Below, piece after piece: positions 1 through 6,680 of a stretch of DNA of 12,057 nucleotides. Origin of the DNA: Candidatus Aquidulcis sp. (GTDB lineage: Bacteria > Chloroflexota > Anaerolineae > Anaerolineales > E44-bin32); contig DYJB01000077.1 of the NCBI GenBank assembly GCA_020723365.1, positions 1 through 12,057 of the forward strand. Direction: 5' to 3'. A program made the translations under genes and the position numbers. Below the pieces are notes generated by a model. That model was not told the origin of the DNA. It was given only the letters and a program-made list of their open reading frames with translations, and did not search any database. How positions within the stretch are numbered: the first letter of the stretch is position 1; each line of letters starts with the position of its first letter.

Positions 1-589
1 TGCTGAGGGACTGATCTCCTCCCTCGGAGAGAGGGTGGAGAGCGCCGGGGCAGGCCCCGGGCTCCGGTCATCCAGGGCGCTCACAGTGCCCGCTGCGTGC
101 GTCCATCCTACGCCCCGCGATCGCGGGGCGTTGCGGTCCGACAAGGCGGCGGGTTGCAGGCCCGCTCTTGACTGGAACCGCGGGTCGATTCGTCTCGCCA
201 GGGTGATGGCAGATGGCGGTCGCCCGCCTGAAGGAGCAGGCGCCGGTTGGCACCGCATGGGCTCCGGTACCGGCATGGGATTCGCTTCGACCGCCCCGGC
301 CATCGCCTGCGGACCGAAGGCGCATTCCCTACCTGGCCACTCGCCAGCGGTTTCGCGGAGCCATCTGGAGCTTCCCCGTCCCGTGCCGGATGGATGGTGG
401 AGTCCTTCGCGGTCCAATACCCCTGCTGGAGTGAAGACGAAACCCGCAAGGCCCCGCGGGAGGAACTTGGGAACACTGCCAGCGTTGGCGAACGGTGGCA
501 GCGCCTCCAAATGCCGGACTCCGTGTGGATTCTTGCCCTGTGAACAGAGCGGCACACGATCGGGCCCGGGCGAGGCGCAGACAGTAATG
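1..589. other. Gene-free left flank with GC-rich hairpins
   Basis: I see no convincing gene here. Open frames exist on both strands, but their translations are rich in Arg, Pro, Gly and Ser without any recognisable motif, and none has a good ribosome site. The stretch holds a short stem at 45-60 (CCGGGG, loop CAGG, CCCCGG) and the long palindrome listed separately. Both could lie downstream of a gene that ends left of the window. A decayed gene cannot be excluded. Confidence 0.5.
110..131. repeat. 22-bp perfect palindrome with GCGATCGC core
   Basis: The two halves, ACGCCCCGCGA and TCGCGGGGCGT, are exact reverse complements, so the whole 22 bases form a perfect palindrome centred on GCGATCGC. 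As RNA it would fold into a very stable GC hairpin. No T-run follows on either strand, so it is not a standard intrinsic terminator. It may be the 3' hairpin of a gene left of the window, or a dispersed palindromic repeat. The core equals the HIP1 octamer of cyanobacteria, but nothing else here suggests a cyanobacterium. Confidence 0.55.
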
Positions 590-618
590 TTGCCTTACCT
601 CACCCACAATGTTAGAAT
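590..618 (+). promoter_or_regulatory. Sigma70-type promoter of the ZU5-like lipoprotein gene
   Basis: A -35 element TTGCCT (590-595) is separated by exactly 17 bases from a -10 element TAGAAT (613-618, 5 of 6 consensus bases). Transcription would begin near 625 and leave a leader of about 47 bases before the chosen ATG at 672. This placement argues against the earlier in-frame ATG at 609, which overlaps the promoter. Confidence 0.6.
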
Positions 619-671
619 TCCGCGCGACAGGTCCGGCACTCGTTCTCGGAAAGGGATACTGGGTAGGCACT

Positions 672-1829
672 ATGCGATACGTTCTCCTTCTCCTCGTCAT
701 GGCATTCACGCTATCCTGCAGTCTCGTCACCGGGCTGGGCTCGGCTGTACCGGGAAGCGGAGACATCGATTTCGATGCGCCGGCCGACCCCGCCAACGTG
801 ACCGTCGTCCTGAATGAGGACGACTCGGTGCGGGGCGTGATCTCGCCAGAAGGCGGTGAGCTGGACTTCACCAGCATGGACGGAAGCCGATACCTGCTCC
901 AGGTGCCGCCGGGAGCGCTGGATGCCGAGACCGAGATCGTCATGACGTCCGTGCAATCCATGGAGGGCGTTCCGCTGACCGGGCCGGTCTTCGCCGTGCA
1001 GCTCGAACCCTCAGGTCTCGTCTTCAACGAGCTGGCGACCCTGACCGTCGTGCCCTCCGCGACGATCCCGATGGAAGACCAGCTGATCTTCAACTACGAG
1101 GGCACTGGGAGTGACTTTCACCTCGCCCTCATCGACGCGGAAAGCAGTGAGATTCGGATTCTGCTGACAGGGTTCAGCGGCCACGGGGTCACAACCGCCG
1201 ACATGGCGAACTGGAGAATGGGGAAAGCCCAATCCGCTTCGATCCGGTTGAAACAGGCGATCGCCGCTATGCAGCACGCGGAGCGGATCGGCCGGCTGAC
1301 GGGAGCAGAAGCAGGAGGGGGGATTGACAAAGCCCTGGATGACTTCGAACGAGACGTTCTCGGCCCAGCGCTGACAGCCGCCATCGAGGACTGCAGCACC
1401 TACGGCAAGTATGAGGAACTCCGAAGGACCTACGAGCAACTCGATGACCTGGGTTCTGGTGATCGTCTGTCGCGCATTGAGCCCGTTGCAGAAGCGAAGA
1501 AGCTGGATCGCTGCCGAACCTTCCAGGCCAACGGGACCTGGGCTGATTCCTCCCTGGAGGGGATCGCGAAGCTTGGCGAACCGTTCACGCTGAAGCTCAG
1601 CGGCAACTGCATTGGCACCATGGAGTTCGGCGGAGGGCTCAGCGGGGGGGTCTTCGTGAAGTGCACGGCTCAAGGGATCTCATTCAACGGCTCCGGCAGT
1701 TACGGCATCCAGTTGACCGAGGGCGGCGGGATCCTGAGAGGGCACAGCAACTCCGTTTCGCCCGCAGTCCCCGGAGACAAGCCCGAAACATATCCTCTCT
1801 ATGTGACCCTGGTGCGCATCGCTCCATAG
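672..1829 (+). CDS. Secreted lipoprotein with ZU5-like domain, function unknown
   Basis: The product is 385 residues. It starts with Arg2, a hydrophobic stretch and Cys16 in the context FTLSC, which fits a permissive lipoprotein signal, so it is probably lipid-anchored outside the cytoplasmic membrane. Residues about 55-130 resemble a ZU5-like beta domain: a Gly-Gly segment, then VPPGAL, then a T-x-I-x-x-T strand, then GPVFAVQLEPSGLVF and a TLTVVP strand. Such domains occur in many bacterial surface proteins and are thought to mediate protein contacts. Residues 185-270 are charged and probably helical. The last 100 residues are beta-rich and hold Cys281, Cys313 and Cys331, which with Cys241 could form disulfides. 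I chose ATG 672 because it gives the signal peptide and lies downstream of the promoter. The in-frame ATG at 609 would add 21 residues and bury the signal. The substrate or partner is unknown. The gene stands alone and faces the M23-type gene tail to tail. Confidence 0.8.
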   Translation: MRYVLLLLVMAFTLSCSLVTGLGSAVPGSGDIDFDAPADPANVTVVLNEDDSVRGVISPEGGELDFTSMDGSRYLLQVPPGALDAETEIVMTSVQSMEGVPLTGPVFAVQLEPSGLVFNELATLTVVPSATIPMEDQLIFNYEGTGSDFHLALIDAESSEIRILLTGFSGHGVTTADMANWRMGKAQSASIRLKQAIAAMQHAERIGRLTGAEAGGGIDKALDDFERDVLGPALTAAIEDCSTYGKYEELRRTYEQLDDLGSGDRLSRIEPVAEAKKLDRCRTFQANGTWADSSLEGIAKLGEPFTLKLSGNCIGTMEFGGGLSGGVFVKCTAQGISFNGSGSYGIQLTEGGGILRGHSNSVSPAVPGDKPETYPLYVTLVRIAP

Positions 1830-1912
1830 TCTTCGGATCTCGCGGGGTCCTGCGCCGGAGGCCAGGGCATCGCAGGTCCTTTGGCGCCATCCGGTTGTGG
1901 AGAAGATCAGCC

Positions 1913-1939
1913 GCCGCCCCGCACATGTTGCGGGGCGGC
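1913..1939. terminator. Strong hairpin between convergent genes
   Basis: GCCGCCCCGCA (1913-1923) and TGCGGGGCGGC (1929-1939) form a perfect 11-bp stem around a 5-base loop, CATGT. It lies 83 bases after the stop of the + strand lipoprotein gene and 36 bases after the stop of the - strand peptidase gene, so it could serve both transcripts. Neither strand shows a T-run after the stem. It may therefore protect 3' ends rather than terminate on its own. Confidence 0.55.
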
Positions 1940-1975
1940 CTGGCTGTCCGGCCTGGCCAGGCAGGCGGCGGGCGA

Positions 1976-3535
1976 TCAGCGCACGATCGTCGAGCCCCGC
2001 TGCCCGCTCGAGTCGGACGTGACGACCTCGGCGCCGCGCACCAGCGAGCCGTAGTAGTTACGGGCATCGGCCACCGCCCGCCAGCCGCTCAGCACGAACG
2101 GCACCGGCCCGTCCGCCGCCAACCACTCCCCGTTGAACTTGCGCGCCACGTGCACGTGCTTGCCCGTCGAGCGCCCGCCTTCGCACGAAGGATGTCCGAG
2201 TCGGTCGCCGATTTCGACCTGTGTACCCTCGGCGATCATGCCTGCCTCGGCCACATGGTAGTAGAGCAGCACCCAGCCGGTGGCCTCGGAGCCGTCGCCG
2301 TCGAGGTCGAGCGCCACGGCGCTGCCGCGGGCGCGGGCGATGACGCCGGGCGCCGAGGCAAGCACCCAGCGGAAGGAGGCGGCGCACGGCTCCTCGGCCG
2401 TGATGGGCGAGAGATCGAGGGCGCCGCGCGGCGTGCCGGCGGTCCAGGCGGGATGCGGGCCGGCCGTCAGGCTCCAGCCCTCGCCGGGGCCGAAGGGCAG
2501 CTCGAAGGCAGGCTGAACCAAGTCCGGCGGCAGCAGGACCTCGATCGCCCGAGTGTGCGGCTCGCCGAACATCGAGGCATACAGCGCGCCGAACGACTGC
2601 GGGCCGACGACCTGGTCCATCCAGCCGTCGCTCCCGGTGAGCAGGGCGAAGACGTGCAGCACGGCCACCGATCCGGCGTTGAGCGTCGGATTCCAGCGCA
2701 CCGTCCCGCCGTCAGCGGGGCGCGTTTCGGTCAGCGTCCCCTGCCGCCAGCCGTAGTAGCCGCGCGCCAGCTGTGAGCAGGCCACGGAGAGTTCCTGGTA
2801 CAACCCGGGGCGATCGGGGACGCTGAAGCCGAGCGGGTACGTGCGCTCGTCGGCATCCTGGGGGACGCCGTACACAAAGCCGGCACGGAACTCGAGCAGC
2901 GCCAGCAGCAGGCGCGGGTTGATGGCGTTCTCCTCGGCGACCCGCCGGACGATCGCTGCGCCGCTGAGCGCCGTCCCGTCCTCCAGCGTCTCGGAGTAGC
3001 GGCTCAGGTAGCCGGTGGTGGCGGCGACGAAGGCGCCCACGTCGAAGCCGGCGGCGGCGGGCGAGTACACCACCTCGCTGTCGGGCAGCACCTCGCCGCC
3101 CGGCGTCATCGCCTCCAGCAGGTTGGGGATGCGAACGACCAGGCCGGCCGGGAGATAGCCCGCAGGTGCGAGCGGCGCCTCCCCCGTGATCTGCGAGGCC
3201 TCGACGCCGAAGCGCAGTGCCAGCGCCGGCAGCGTGTCGCCGGAGCGCGTCGTGTAGACGAAGAGCGCGCCGGGAGGCTCGACGATCGGAAAGCCGGCCT
3301 CGCGGGGCGCCGGGGTTGGGGTGGAGGGGCTGGGAAAGGTGGGATCCGGGAGCGTTGGAGAGGCGGTCGGTGGTGCCGGCGCAACGGGCGGGCTGGGTGG
3401 GAAGCCTTCGGAAGTGGGGGGCGTGATCCCGGCCGTTGGCAGGTTGCAGGCCAGCAGCGCGGCGGCCAGTGCCGTCAGGCAGAGCGCCGGCGGGGTGGGG
3501 CGGTGTCTCGTTGAAGGCCCGGTTGCGGCGCGCAT
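1976..3535 (-). CDS. LysM lipoprotein with M23-like metallopeptidase domain
   Basis: The product is 519 residues and probably a cell-envelope peptidoglycan-binding protein. Residues 1-30 are a lipoprotein signal ending in LLAC (Cys30). A Pro/Thr/Ser-rich linker runs from 36 to 80. Residues about 91-138 are a LysM domain (YTTRSGDTLPALALRFGV... then VVRIPN), which binds glycan chains. Residues 165-340 are helical, and the segment AAIVRRVAEENAINPRLLLA recalls lytic-transglycosylase-like folds. Residues about 350-480 match the M23 peptidase fold: His361 and Asp374 (GPHPAW...GALDL, LasA-like spacing), the strand LLYYHVAE, and the G-x-S-T-G-K-H-V-H signature with His460 and His462. The expected metal and catalytic residues are thus present, but the cleaved bond is unknown. 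The frame is open far upstream, to 4585, but that part is antisense to the neighbouring operon. ATG 3535 is the first start giving a signal peptide. No Shine-Dalgarno sequence precedes it, and a TACCAT element sits 10 bases upstream, so a leaderless or nearly leaderless mRNA is possible. Confidence 0.85.
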   Translation of the reverse strand: MRAATGPSTRHRPTPPALCLTALAAALLACNLPTAGITPPTSEGFPPSPPVAPAPPTASPTLPDPTFPSPSTPTPAPREAGFPIVEPPGALFVYTTRSGDTLPALALRFGVEASQITGEAPLAPAGYLPAGLVVRIPNLLEAMTPGGEVLPDSEVVYSPAAAGFDVGAFVAATTGYLSRYSETLEDGTALSGAAIVRRVAEENAINPRLLLALLEFRAGFVYGVPQDADERTYPLGFSVPDRPGLYQELSVACSQLARGYYGWRQGTLTETRPADGGTVRWNPTLNAGSVAVLHVFALLTGSDGWMDQVVGPQSFGALYASMFGEPHTRAIEVLLPPDLVQPAFELPFGPGEGWSLTAGPHPAWTAGTPRGALDLSPITAEEPCAASFRWVLASAPGVIARARGSAVALDLDGDGSEATGWVLLYYHVAEAGMIAEGTQVEIGDRLGHPSCEGGRSTGKHVHVARKFNGEWLAADGPVPFVLSGWRAVADARNYYGSLVRGAEVVTSDSSGQRGSTIVR

Positions 3536-3658
3536 GGCGGGTGTGATGGTACCGCAACTGGCGGCCGGGCACGCCGGCGTGTGGCCCGTGCAGGCACGGA
3601 CCCTTCCGCCCCCGGCCGGGCGGGCGCCCGGCGTGAGAGAGGCTGGACAAGATGGGAC

Positions 3659-3687
3659 TTGACAGCGCCCGGATTCGCGTGCACAAT
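3659..3687 (+). promoter_or_regulatory. Sigma70-type promoter of the membrane protein-regulator operon
   Basis: A perfect -35 box TTGACA (3659-3664) is spaced by 17 bases from CACAAT (3682-3687), which matches the -10 consensus at 4 of 6 positions. The predicted start is near 3694, immediately before the inverted repeat at 3697-3715. The leader is then about 58 bases and includes the ribosome site AAGGAG at 3738-3743. Confidence 0.75.
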
Positions 3688-3696
3688 GATGCCAAG

Positions 3697-3715
3697 TACT
3701 TTGTATGGCAAAGTA
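3697..3715. promoter_or_regulatory. Probable operator: perfect 7-bp inverted repeat at transcription start
   Basis: TACTTTG (3697-3703) and CAAAGTA (3709-3715) are exact reverse complements separated by TATGG. This AT-rich dyad stands out in GC-rich DNA and lies a few bases downstream of the predicted -10 box, where a bound dimer would block initiation. The downstream operon encodes a small winged-helix protein, so autorepression is the natural reading. Binding itself is inferred, not shown. Confidence 0.7.
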
Positions 3716-3751
3716 AACGGGCCGAGGCAAGGCCCGCAAGGAGAGAAGCCC

Positions 3752-4402
3752 ATGAACGCCACACCCAGCCTGAGTGACGCGCACAAGCGCACCGTGCGGC
3801 TGCTGTCCTACGAGGACGGGCTGTGGGACCTGCTGCTCGGCGTGGTCTTCCTGCTGCTGGCGATCTATCCCCTCACCCGGGCACGCCTTGGGCCGGGCTG
3901 GAACCTGGCCCTCTTCCTGGGCCTGCTGCTCCTGGCCACGGCGATCTTCAGCGCCCTGCGGCGCAGGATCTCGACCCCGCGCCTGGGGTACGTCCAGGGT
4001 CGAGTCACGCCGGAGAAGAAGCTGATCCTGGCGACGACCGTGGCGCTGGTGGCGCTGACCGCCGGGCTGGTCCTCCTGACGCTGGCCAACCCCGGCTGGC
4101 TGGGGGGGCCAGCGCCCTCGCCCTCGCCGGCCACGCTGTGGTCCTATCCGGTGGAGCTCCTGGTGCTGCTGGCGCTCATCGTCCTGTTCAGCCTCATGGG
4201 CTACCGCTTCGGCGTCCCCCGGCTGTACCTGTACGGATGGCTGCTGGGCGGCGCCAACCTGGCCTCGGTCATCCTGTACCGCGGCGCGCCGGTAGGGTTC
4301 AACGGGCCGCTGGCCGCCGCCGCCGGGATCATCCTGCTCATCGGCGGCGCGCTCTTCGTGCGCATGCTGCGCAGGTACCCCGTTCGGGATGTGGAGGCCT
4401 AG
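3752..4402 (+). CDS. Multi-pass membrane protein paired with winged-helix regulator
   Basis: The product is 216 residues and has no recognised function. A charged, cytoplasm-like N-terminus (about 20 residues) is followed by a first helix pair at about 24-42 and 48-66. A basic loop then contains RRRISTPRLGYV and KK. Further helices follow at about 90-109, 130-148, 155-175 and 180-205, giving five or six membrane spans in all. The N-terminal pattern SYEDGLWDLLLGVVFLL and the Arg-rich loop are typical of small membrane proteins that in many bacteria sit next to a PF13601-type regulator. That association is recalled, not tested. The start at 3752 is fixed by AAGGAG eight bases upstream. Its stop TAG is one base from the ATG of the regulator gene, so the two are probably translationally coupled. 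It could be the sensor, the target or a toxic-compound exporter accessory, but the sequence does not decide. Confidence 0.75.
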   Translation: MNATPSLSDAHKRTVRLLSYEDGLWDLLLGVVFLLLAIYPLTRARLGPGWNLALFLGLLLLATAIFSALRRRISTPRLGYVQGRVTPEKKLILATTVALVALTAGLVLLTLANPGWLGGPAPSPSPATLWSYPVELLVLLALIVLFSLMGYRFGVPRLYLYGWLLGGANLASVILYRGAPVGFNGPLAAAAGIILLIGGALFVRMLRRYPVRDVEA

Positions 4403-4403
4403 G

Positions 4404-4736
4404 ATGGCCAAGGACCGCACCCAAGCGCAGGGCCTGCGCGAGCTGGGCGGTGTCGACCGCGTGGTGCACGAGCCGGCGCGGCTGATGATCCTGATGATCC
4501 TGTACGGCGTGCGCGAGGCCGATGCGCTTTTCCTGCTGAACGCCACCGAGCTGACGTGGGGCAACCTGTCGTCCCATGTCAGCAAGCTTGAAGAAGCGGG
4601 CTACGTCGAGGTCGACAAGGGCTTTGCCGGCAAGAAGCCGCGCACGATGCTGCGCCTGACGGGCGCCGGCCGCAGGGCGGTGGACGACTACCGCGCGACG
4701 ATGCAGGCGGCGCTGAAGAAGCCCGGAGCTCGCTAG
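4404..4736 (+). CDS. Small winged-helix transcriptional regulator (PF13601-like)
   Basis: The product is 110 residues, almost entirely one winged helix-turn-helix domain. HEPARLMILMILYGV (about 22-36) is helix 1. TELTWGNLSSHVSKLEEAGY (about 48-67) contains the recognition helix with the conserved GNLSSH-KLEEAGY pattern. The segment KGFAGKKPRTMLRLTGAGRRAV forms the wing and final helix. This matches the HTH_34 (PF13601) relatives of MarR/ArsR proteins, which carry no separate ligand domain. ATG 4404 was preferred over ATG 4389 because GGAGG ends six bases before it and the upstream stop is adjacent. It probably represses its own operon through the TACTTTG-N5-CAAAGTA dyad. What releases it is unknown; the co-encoded membrane protein is a candidate. 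Confidence 0.85.
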   Translation: MAKDRTQAQGLRELGGVDRVVHEPARLMILMILYGVREADALFLLNATELTWGNLSSHVSKLEEAGYVEVDKGFAGKKPRTMLRLTGAGRRAVDDYRATMQAALKKPGAR

Positions 4737-4758
4737 GGGGCGGCGTGCGGCGGGCGGA

Positions 4759-5640
4759 TCAGCCGCCCAGCACGGGAAACGCCTGCAGCGCCTCGGGCAC
4801 CCACAGCCGCCCGAAGCCGATCAGCGACAGGGCGATGTAGCCGACCATCAGCATCACGCCGGCGGCGATCAAGAGTTGATCGCGGCGGCGGTAGCTCAGC
4901 TCGAGCAGCCAGGTGCGGGGCTGCACGCCGAAGGCGCGCAGATCCATGGCGTCGATGATGTCCTCGCTGCCGGCTACGGCGTGGATCGTGACCGGCACCA
5001 GCAGCGGCGCCAGCTTGCGCACCTGGGACAGCAGTCCGCCCTCGACCTTCTCCAGCTCGTAGCCCCGCGCCCGCTGGGCATCCATCGTCAGCTGGAAATC
5101 GCGCCCGAAGGTCGGGATGAAGCGCATCGTCAGGTCCATGGCGTAGGCGAACTTGTCCGGCAGCCCCAGCCCGCGGAAGGTCACGCCGTACAGCGCCGGG
5201 TTGATGCAGTAGGGGATCAGCACCGTCATCGACGCCAGGCTGAAGACGCGCACCAGCATGCTGACGGCAAACACCAGCCGCTCGGAGGTCAAGAGCAGCG
5301 TCGGCGTCCAGCCGAGAAGGGCGAACGGCAGGCGGGCCGAGCCGATGAGGTGCTCGACGGTGTAGTGTTCCACACCGCCGCGCCCGGTGAGCAGCGTCAG
5401 CAGCGAGAAGAAGATGACGAAGCCGGAGATGAACAGCCAGGCCCGGCGCGTGTCGCGCCACGTCAGCCGGGAGGTGAAGATGAAGAACAGGGCGATGGCC
5501 AGCAGCGGCAGCAGCAGGCGCAGGTCCCAGGTCATGACGGTGGCGACCAGGAAGCAGGCGAAGAAGATCATCCAGGCGCGCGGGTCGAGCGCCTGGACGA
5601 CCGAGCCCGGCCGGTGTCGGTAGCGCCAGCTGACGAGCAT
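4759..5640 (-). CDS. ecfT: ECF transporter transmembrane component EcfT
   Basis: The product is 293 residues, slightly longer than usual for EcfT/CbiQ-family proteins. EcfT couples ATP hydrolysis by the two ATPase domains to movement of the substrate-binding S component in the cytoplasmic membrane. Hydrophobic segments lie at about 24-56, 67-85, 121-145 and 255-277. The two coupling helices carry the family motifs: QRARGYE (Ala191-Arg192-Gly193) and a second motif in the variant form DLRAFG (234-238). Arg is retained in both. The upstream pattern MRFIPTFGRDFQLTMDAQRARGYE is characteristic of the family. It is the last gene of the ATPase-S-T operon and starts 68 bases after the S-component stop. 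A GGAG-type ribosome site lies just before ATG 5640. Its stop is only 22 bases from the end of the convergent regulator gene, with no obvious terminator between. Confidence 0.92.
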   Translation of the reverse strand: MLVSWRYRHRPGSVVQALDPRAWMIFFACFLVATVMTWDLRLLLPLLAIALFFIFTSRLTWRDTRRAWLFISGFVIFFSLLTLLTGRGGVEHYTVEHLIGSARLPFALLGWTPTLLLTSERLVFAVSMLVRVFSLASMTVLIPYCINPALYGVTFRGLGLPDKFAYAMDLTMRFIPTFGRDFQLTMDAQRARGYELEKVEGGLLSQVRKLAPLLVPVTIHAVAGSEDIIDAMDLRAFGVQPRTWLLELSYRRRDQLLIAAGVMLMVGYIALSLIGFGRLWVPEALQAFPVLGG

Positions 5641-5708
5641 GCCTGCTCCGGCGCCGTCCCGCGACGGACCCTGGAGGGCCCGCCGCGGGGGTGGGCGCAG
5701 ACGGGTAC

Positions 5709-6641
5709 CTAGCGTCCGGTCTGGCGCCGCATGGCGGCGTAGGCCAGGACCAAGGCCGGCACCAGGATGGCGGCGAAGATCAGGTTCGGGCCGGCGGCGG
5801 GGATGAACTCACCCACGATGGCGGCCACCGGCGGGTAGCCGTTGATCCAGATGTCGGAGATGGCGGCGAAGCCGATGCCGATCAGGTTGCCGAGCATCGA
5901 CCAGGTGACGGCCGCCCCGACGTCGACGTTGGCGCCGAACAGGAAGCGCGCCGCCAGCACCAGCACGAAGCCGATCAGCACCGACAGGCCGGCGATGACC
6001 GTGATCGGCTGGTCGCCGAAGATGTTGTTGGGCACATCGAAGAACAGCATGTTGGGCGTGCCCCGGCCGATGAAGTACAGAACCGTGGCCAGCAGCGTGA
6101 GCACGCCGCTGGCGATCAGCACGTTGTTCAGGCTCTTCTTCTTGTCCGGGTAGAGCAGCGCCAGGCCGGCGACCAGCCCCACCAGGCCGTTGCCGATGCT
6201 CCACTGCGGCGACAGGCCGAAGCCGGTCAGCGCATCCCCGAACATGTTGCCCACGGCGCCGCTGAAGAAGCCGACCACCGGCCCGAAGATGTAGCCGAAG
6301 AACATCGGGATGACGATCGCCGGCCGCAGCGCCACCTGGCTGACCGACGGGACGACGAAGACGGTGCCGTTGAACAGGTAGGAGAAGACGGCGTACAGCG
6401 CCGCGCCGATGGCCATGTAGACCACCTCGCGCGTCCCCACCTGCCAGATGCCGCTGGACTTGGTCAGCCAGTAGATGATGAAGACGATGACCAGCCCGAT
6501 GGCGACGAAGACGAAGCGCAGCAGGGCGGTCTCATCCAGCTGCAGGCTGGGGTTGAGCATGCCGCCGATCCAGATGATGCCCAGGAAGAAGACGAGAACG
6601 GCGGCCAGGGCCAGGATGACCGAAAGCGTCTTGCGATCCAT
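5709..6641 (-). CDS. ECF transporter substrate-binding (S) component, extended, substrate unknown
   Basis: The product is 310 residues, and nearly all of it is membrane-embedded. Typical S components have about 170-200 residues and six helices, so this one is long. Two extra helices lie at about 5-29 and 41-60, before the region that resembles an S-component core: REVVYMAIGAALYAVFSYLF (about 72-91), then VPSVSQVALRPAIVIPMFFGYIFGPVVG with a FFSGAVGNMFGD loop. A second hydrophobic half follows and ends in an RRQTGR tail. The core recalls the riboflavin-type ECF family (UPF0397/PF07155), but I would not name a substrate. ATG 6641 is the start because AGGAGG (6653-6648) lies six bases before it. 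A GTG at 6656 would put the ribosome site inside the gene. The gene lies between the fused ATPase and EcfT genes, so it is a dedicated S component (group I ECF arrangement). Confidence 0.82.
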   Translation of the reverse strand: MDRKTLSVILALAAVLVFFLGIIWIGGMLNPSLQLDETALLRFVFVAIGLVIVFIIYWLTKSSGIWQVGTREVVYMAIGAALYAVFSYLFNGTVFVVPSVSQVALRPAIVIPMFFGYIFGPVVGFFSGAVGNMFGDALTGFGLSPQWSIGNGLVGLVAGLALLYPDKKKSLNNVLIASGVLTLLATVLYFIGRGTPNMLFFDVPNNIFGDQPITVIAGLSVLIGFVLVLAARFLFGANVDVGAAVTWSMLGNLIGIGFAAISDIWINGYPPVAAIVGEFIPAAGPNLIFAAILVPALVLAYAAMRRQTGR

Positions 6642-6647
6642 GATGAT

Positions 6648-6653
6648 CCTCCT
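6648..6653 (-). promoter_or_regulatory. Ribosome binding site fixing the S-component start
   Basis: The minus strand reads AGGAGG followed by ATCATC and then ATG at 6641. This is a full-consensus Shine-Dalgarno sequence at ideal spacing, so the start is ATG 6641 and not the in-frame GTG 15 bases earlier. It lies in the 39-base gap after the ATPase stop. Confidence 0.85.
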
Positions 6654-6680
6654 CACGCGATGCGGTGGGCGCCGCGGGCC

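Noticed and set aside
160..215. tRNA-like T-arm sequence GGGTCGATTCG
   Set aside because: The flanking bases do not pair into a 5-bp T stem, and no acceptor or anticodon arms could be found at the right distance.
35..817. A 260-codon plus-strand frame at the left end
   Set aside because: It has no motif, has Arg/Pro/Gly/Ser bias, lacks a ribosome site, and overlaps the promoter and signal peptide of the lipoprotein gene in another frame.
3536..4585. N-terminal extension of the M23 gene frame up to 4585
   Set aside because: The extension overlaps the whole membrane protein gene and part of the regulator gene in antisense, lacks motifs, and would bury the lipoprotein signal that begins at 3535.
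4737..4758. A terminator between the convergent regulator and EcfT genes
   Set aside because: The gap is only 22 bases and shows no stem or T-run.
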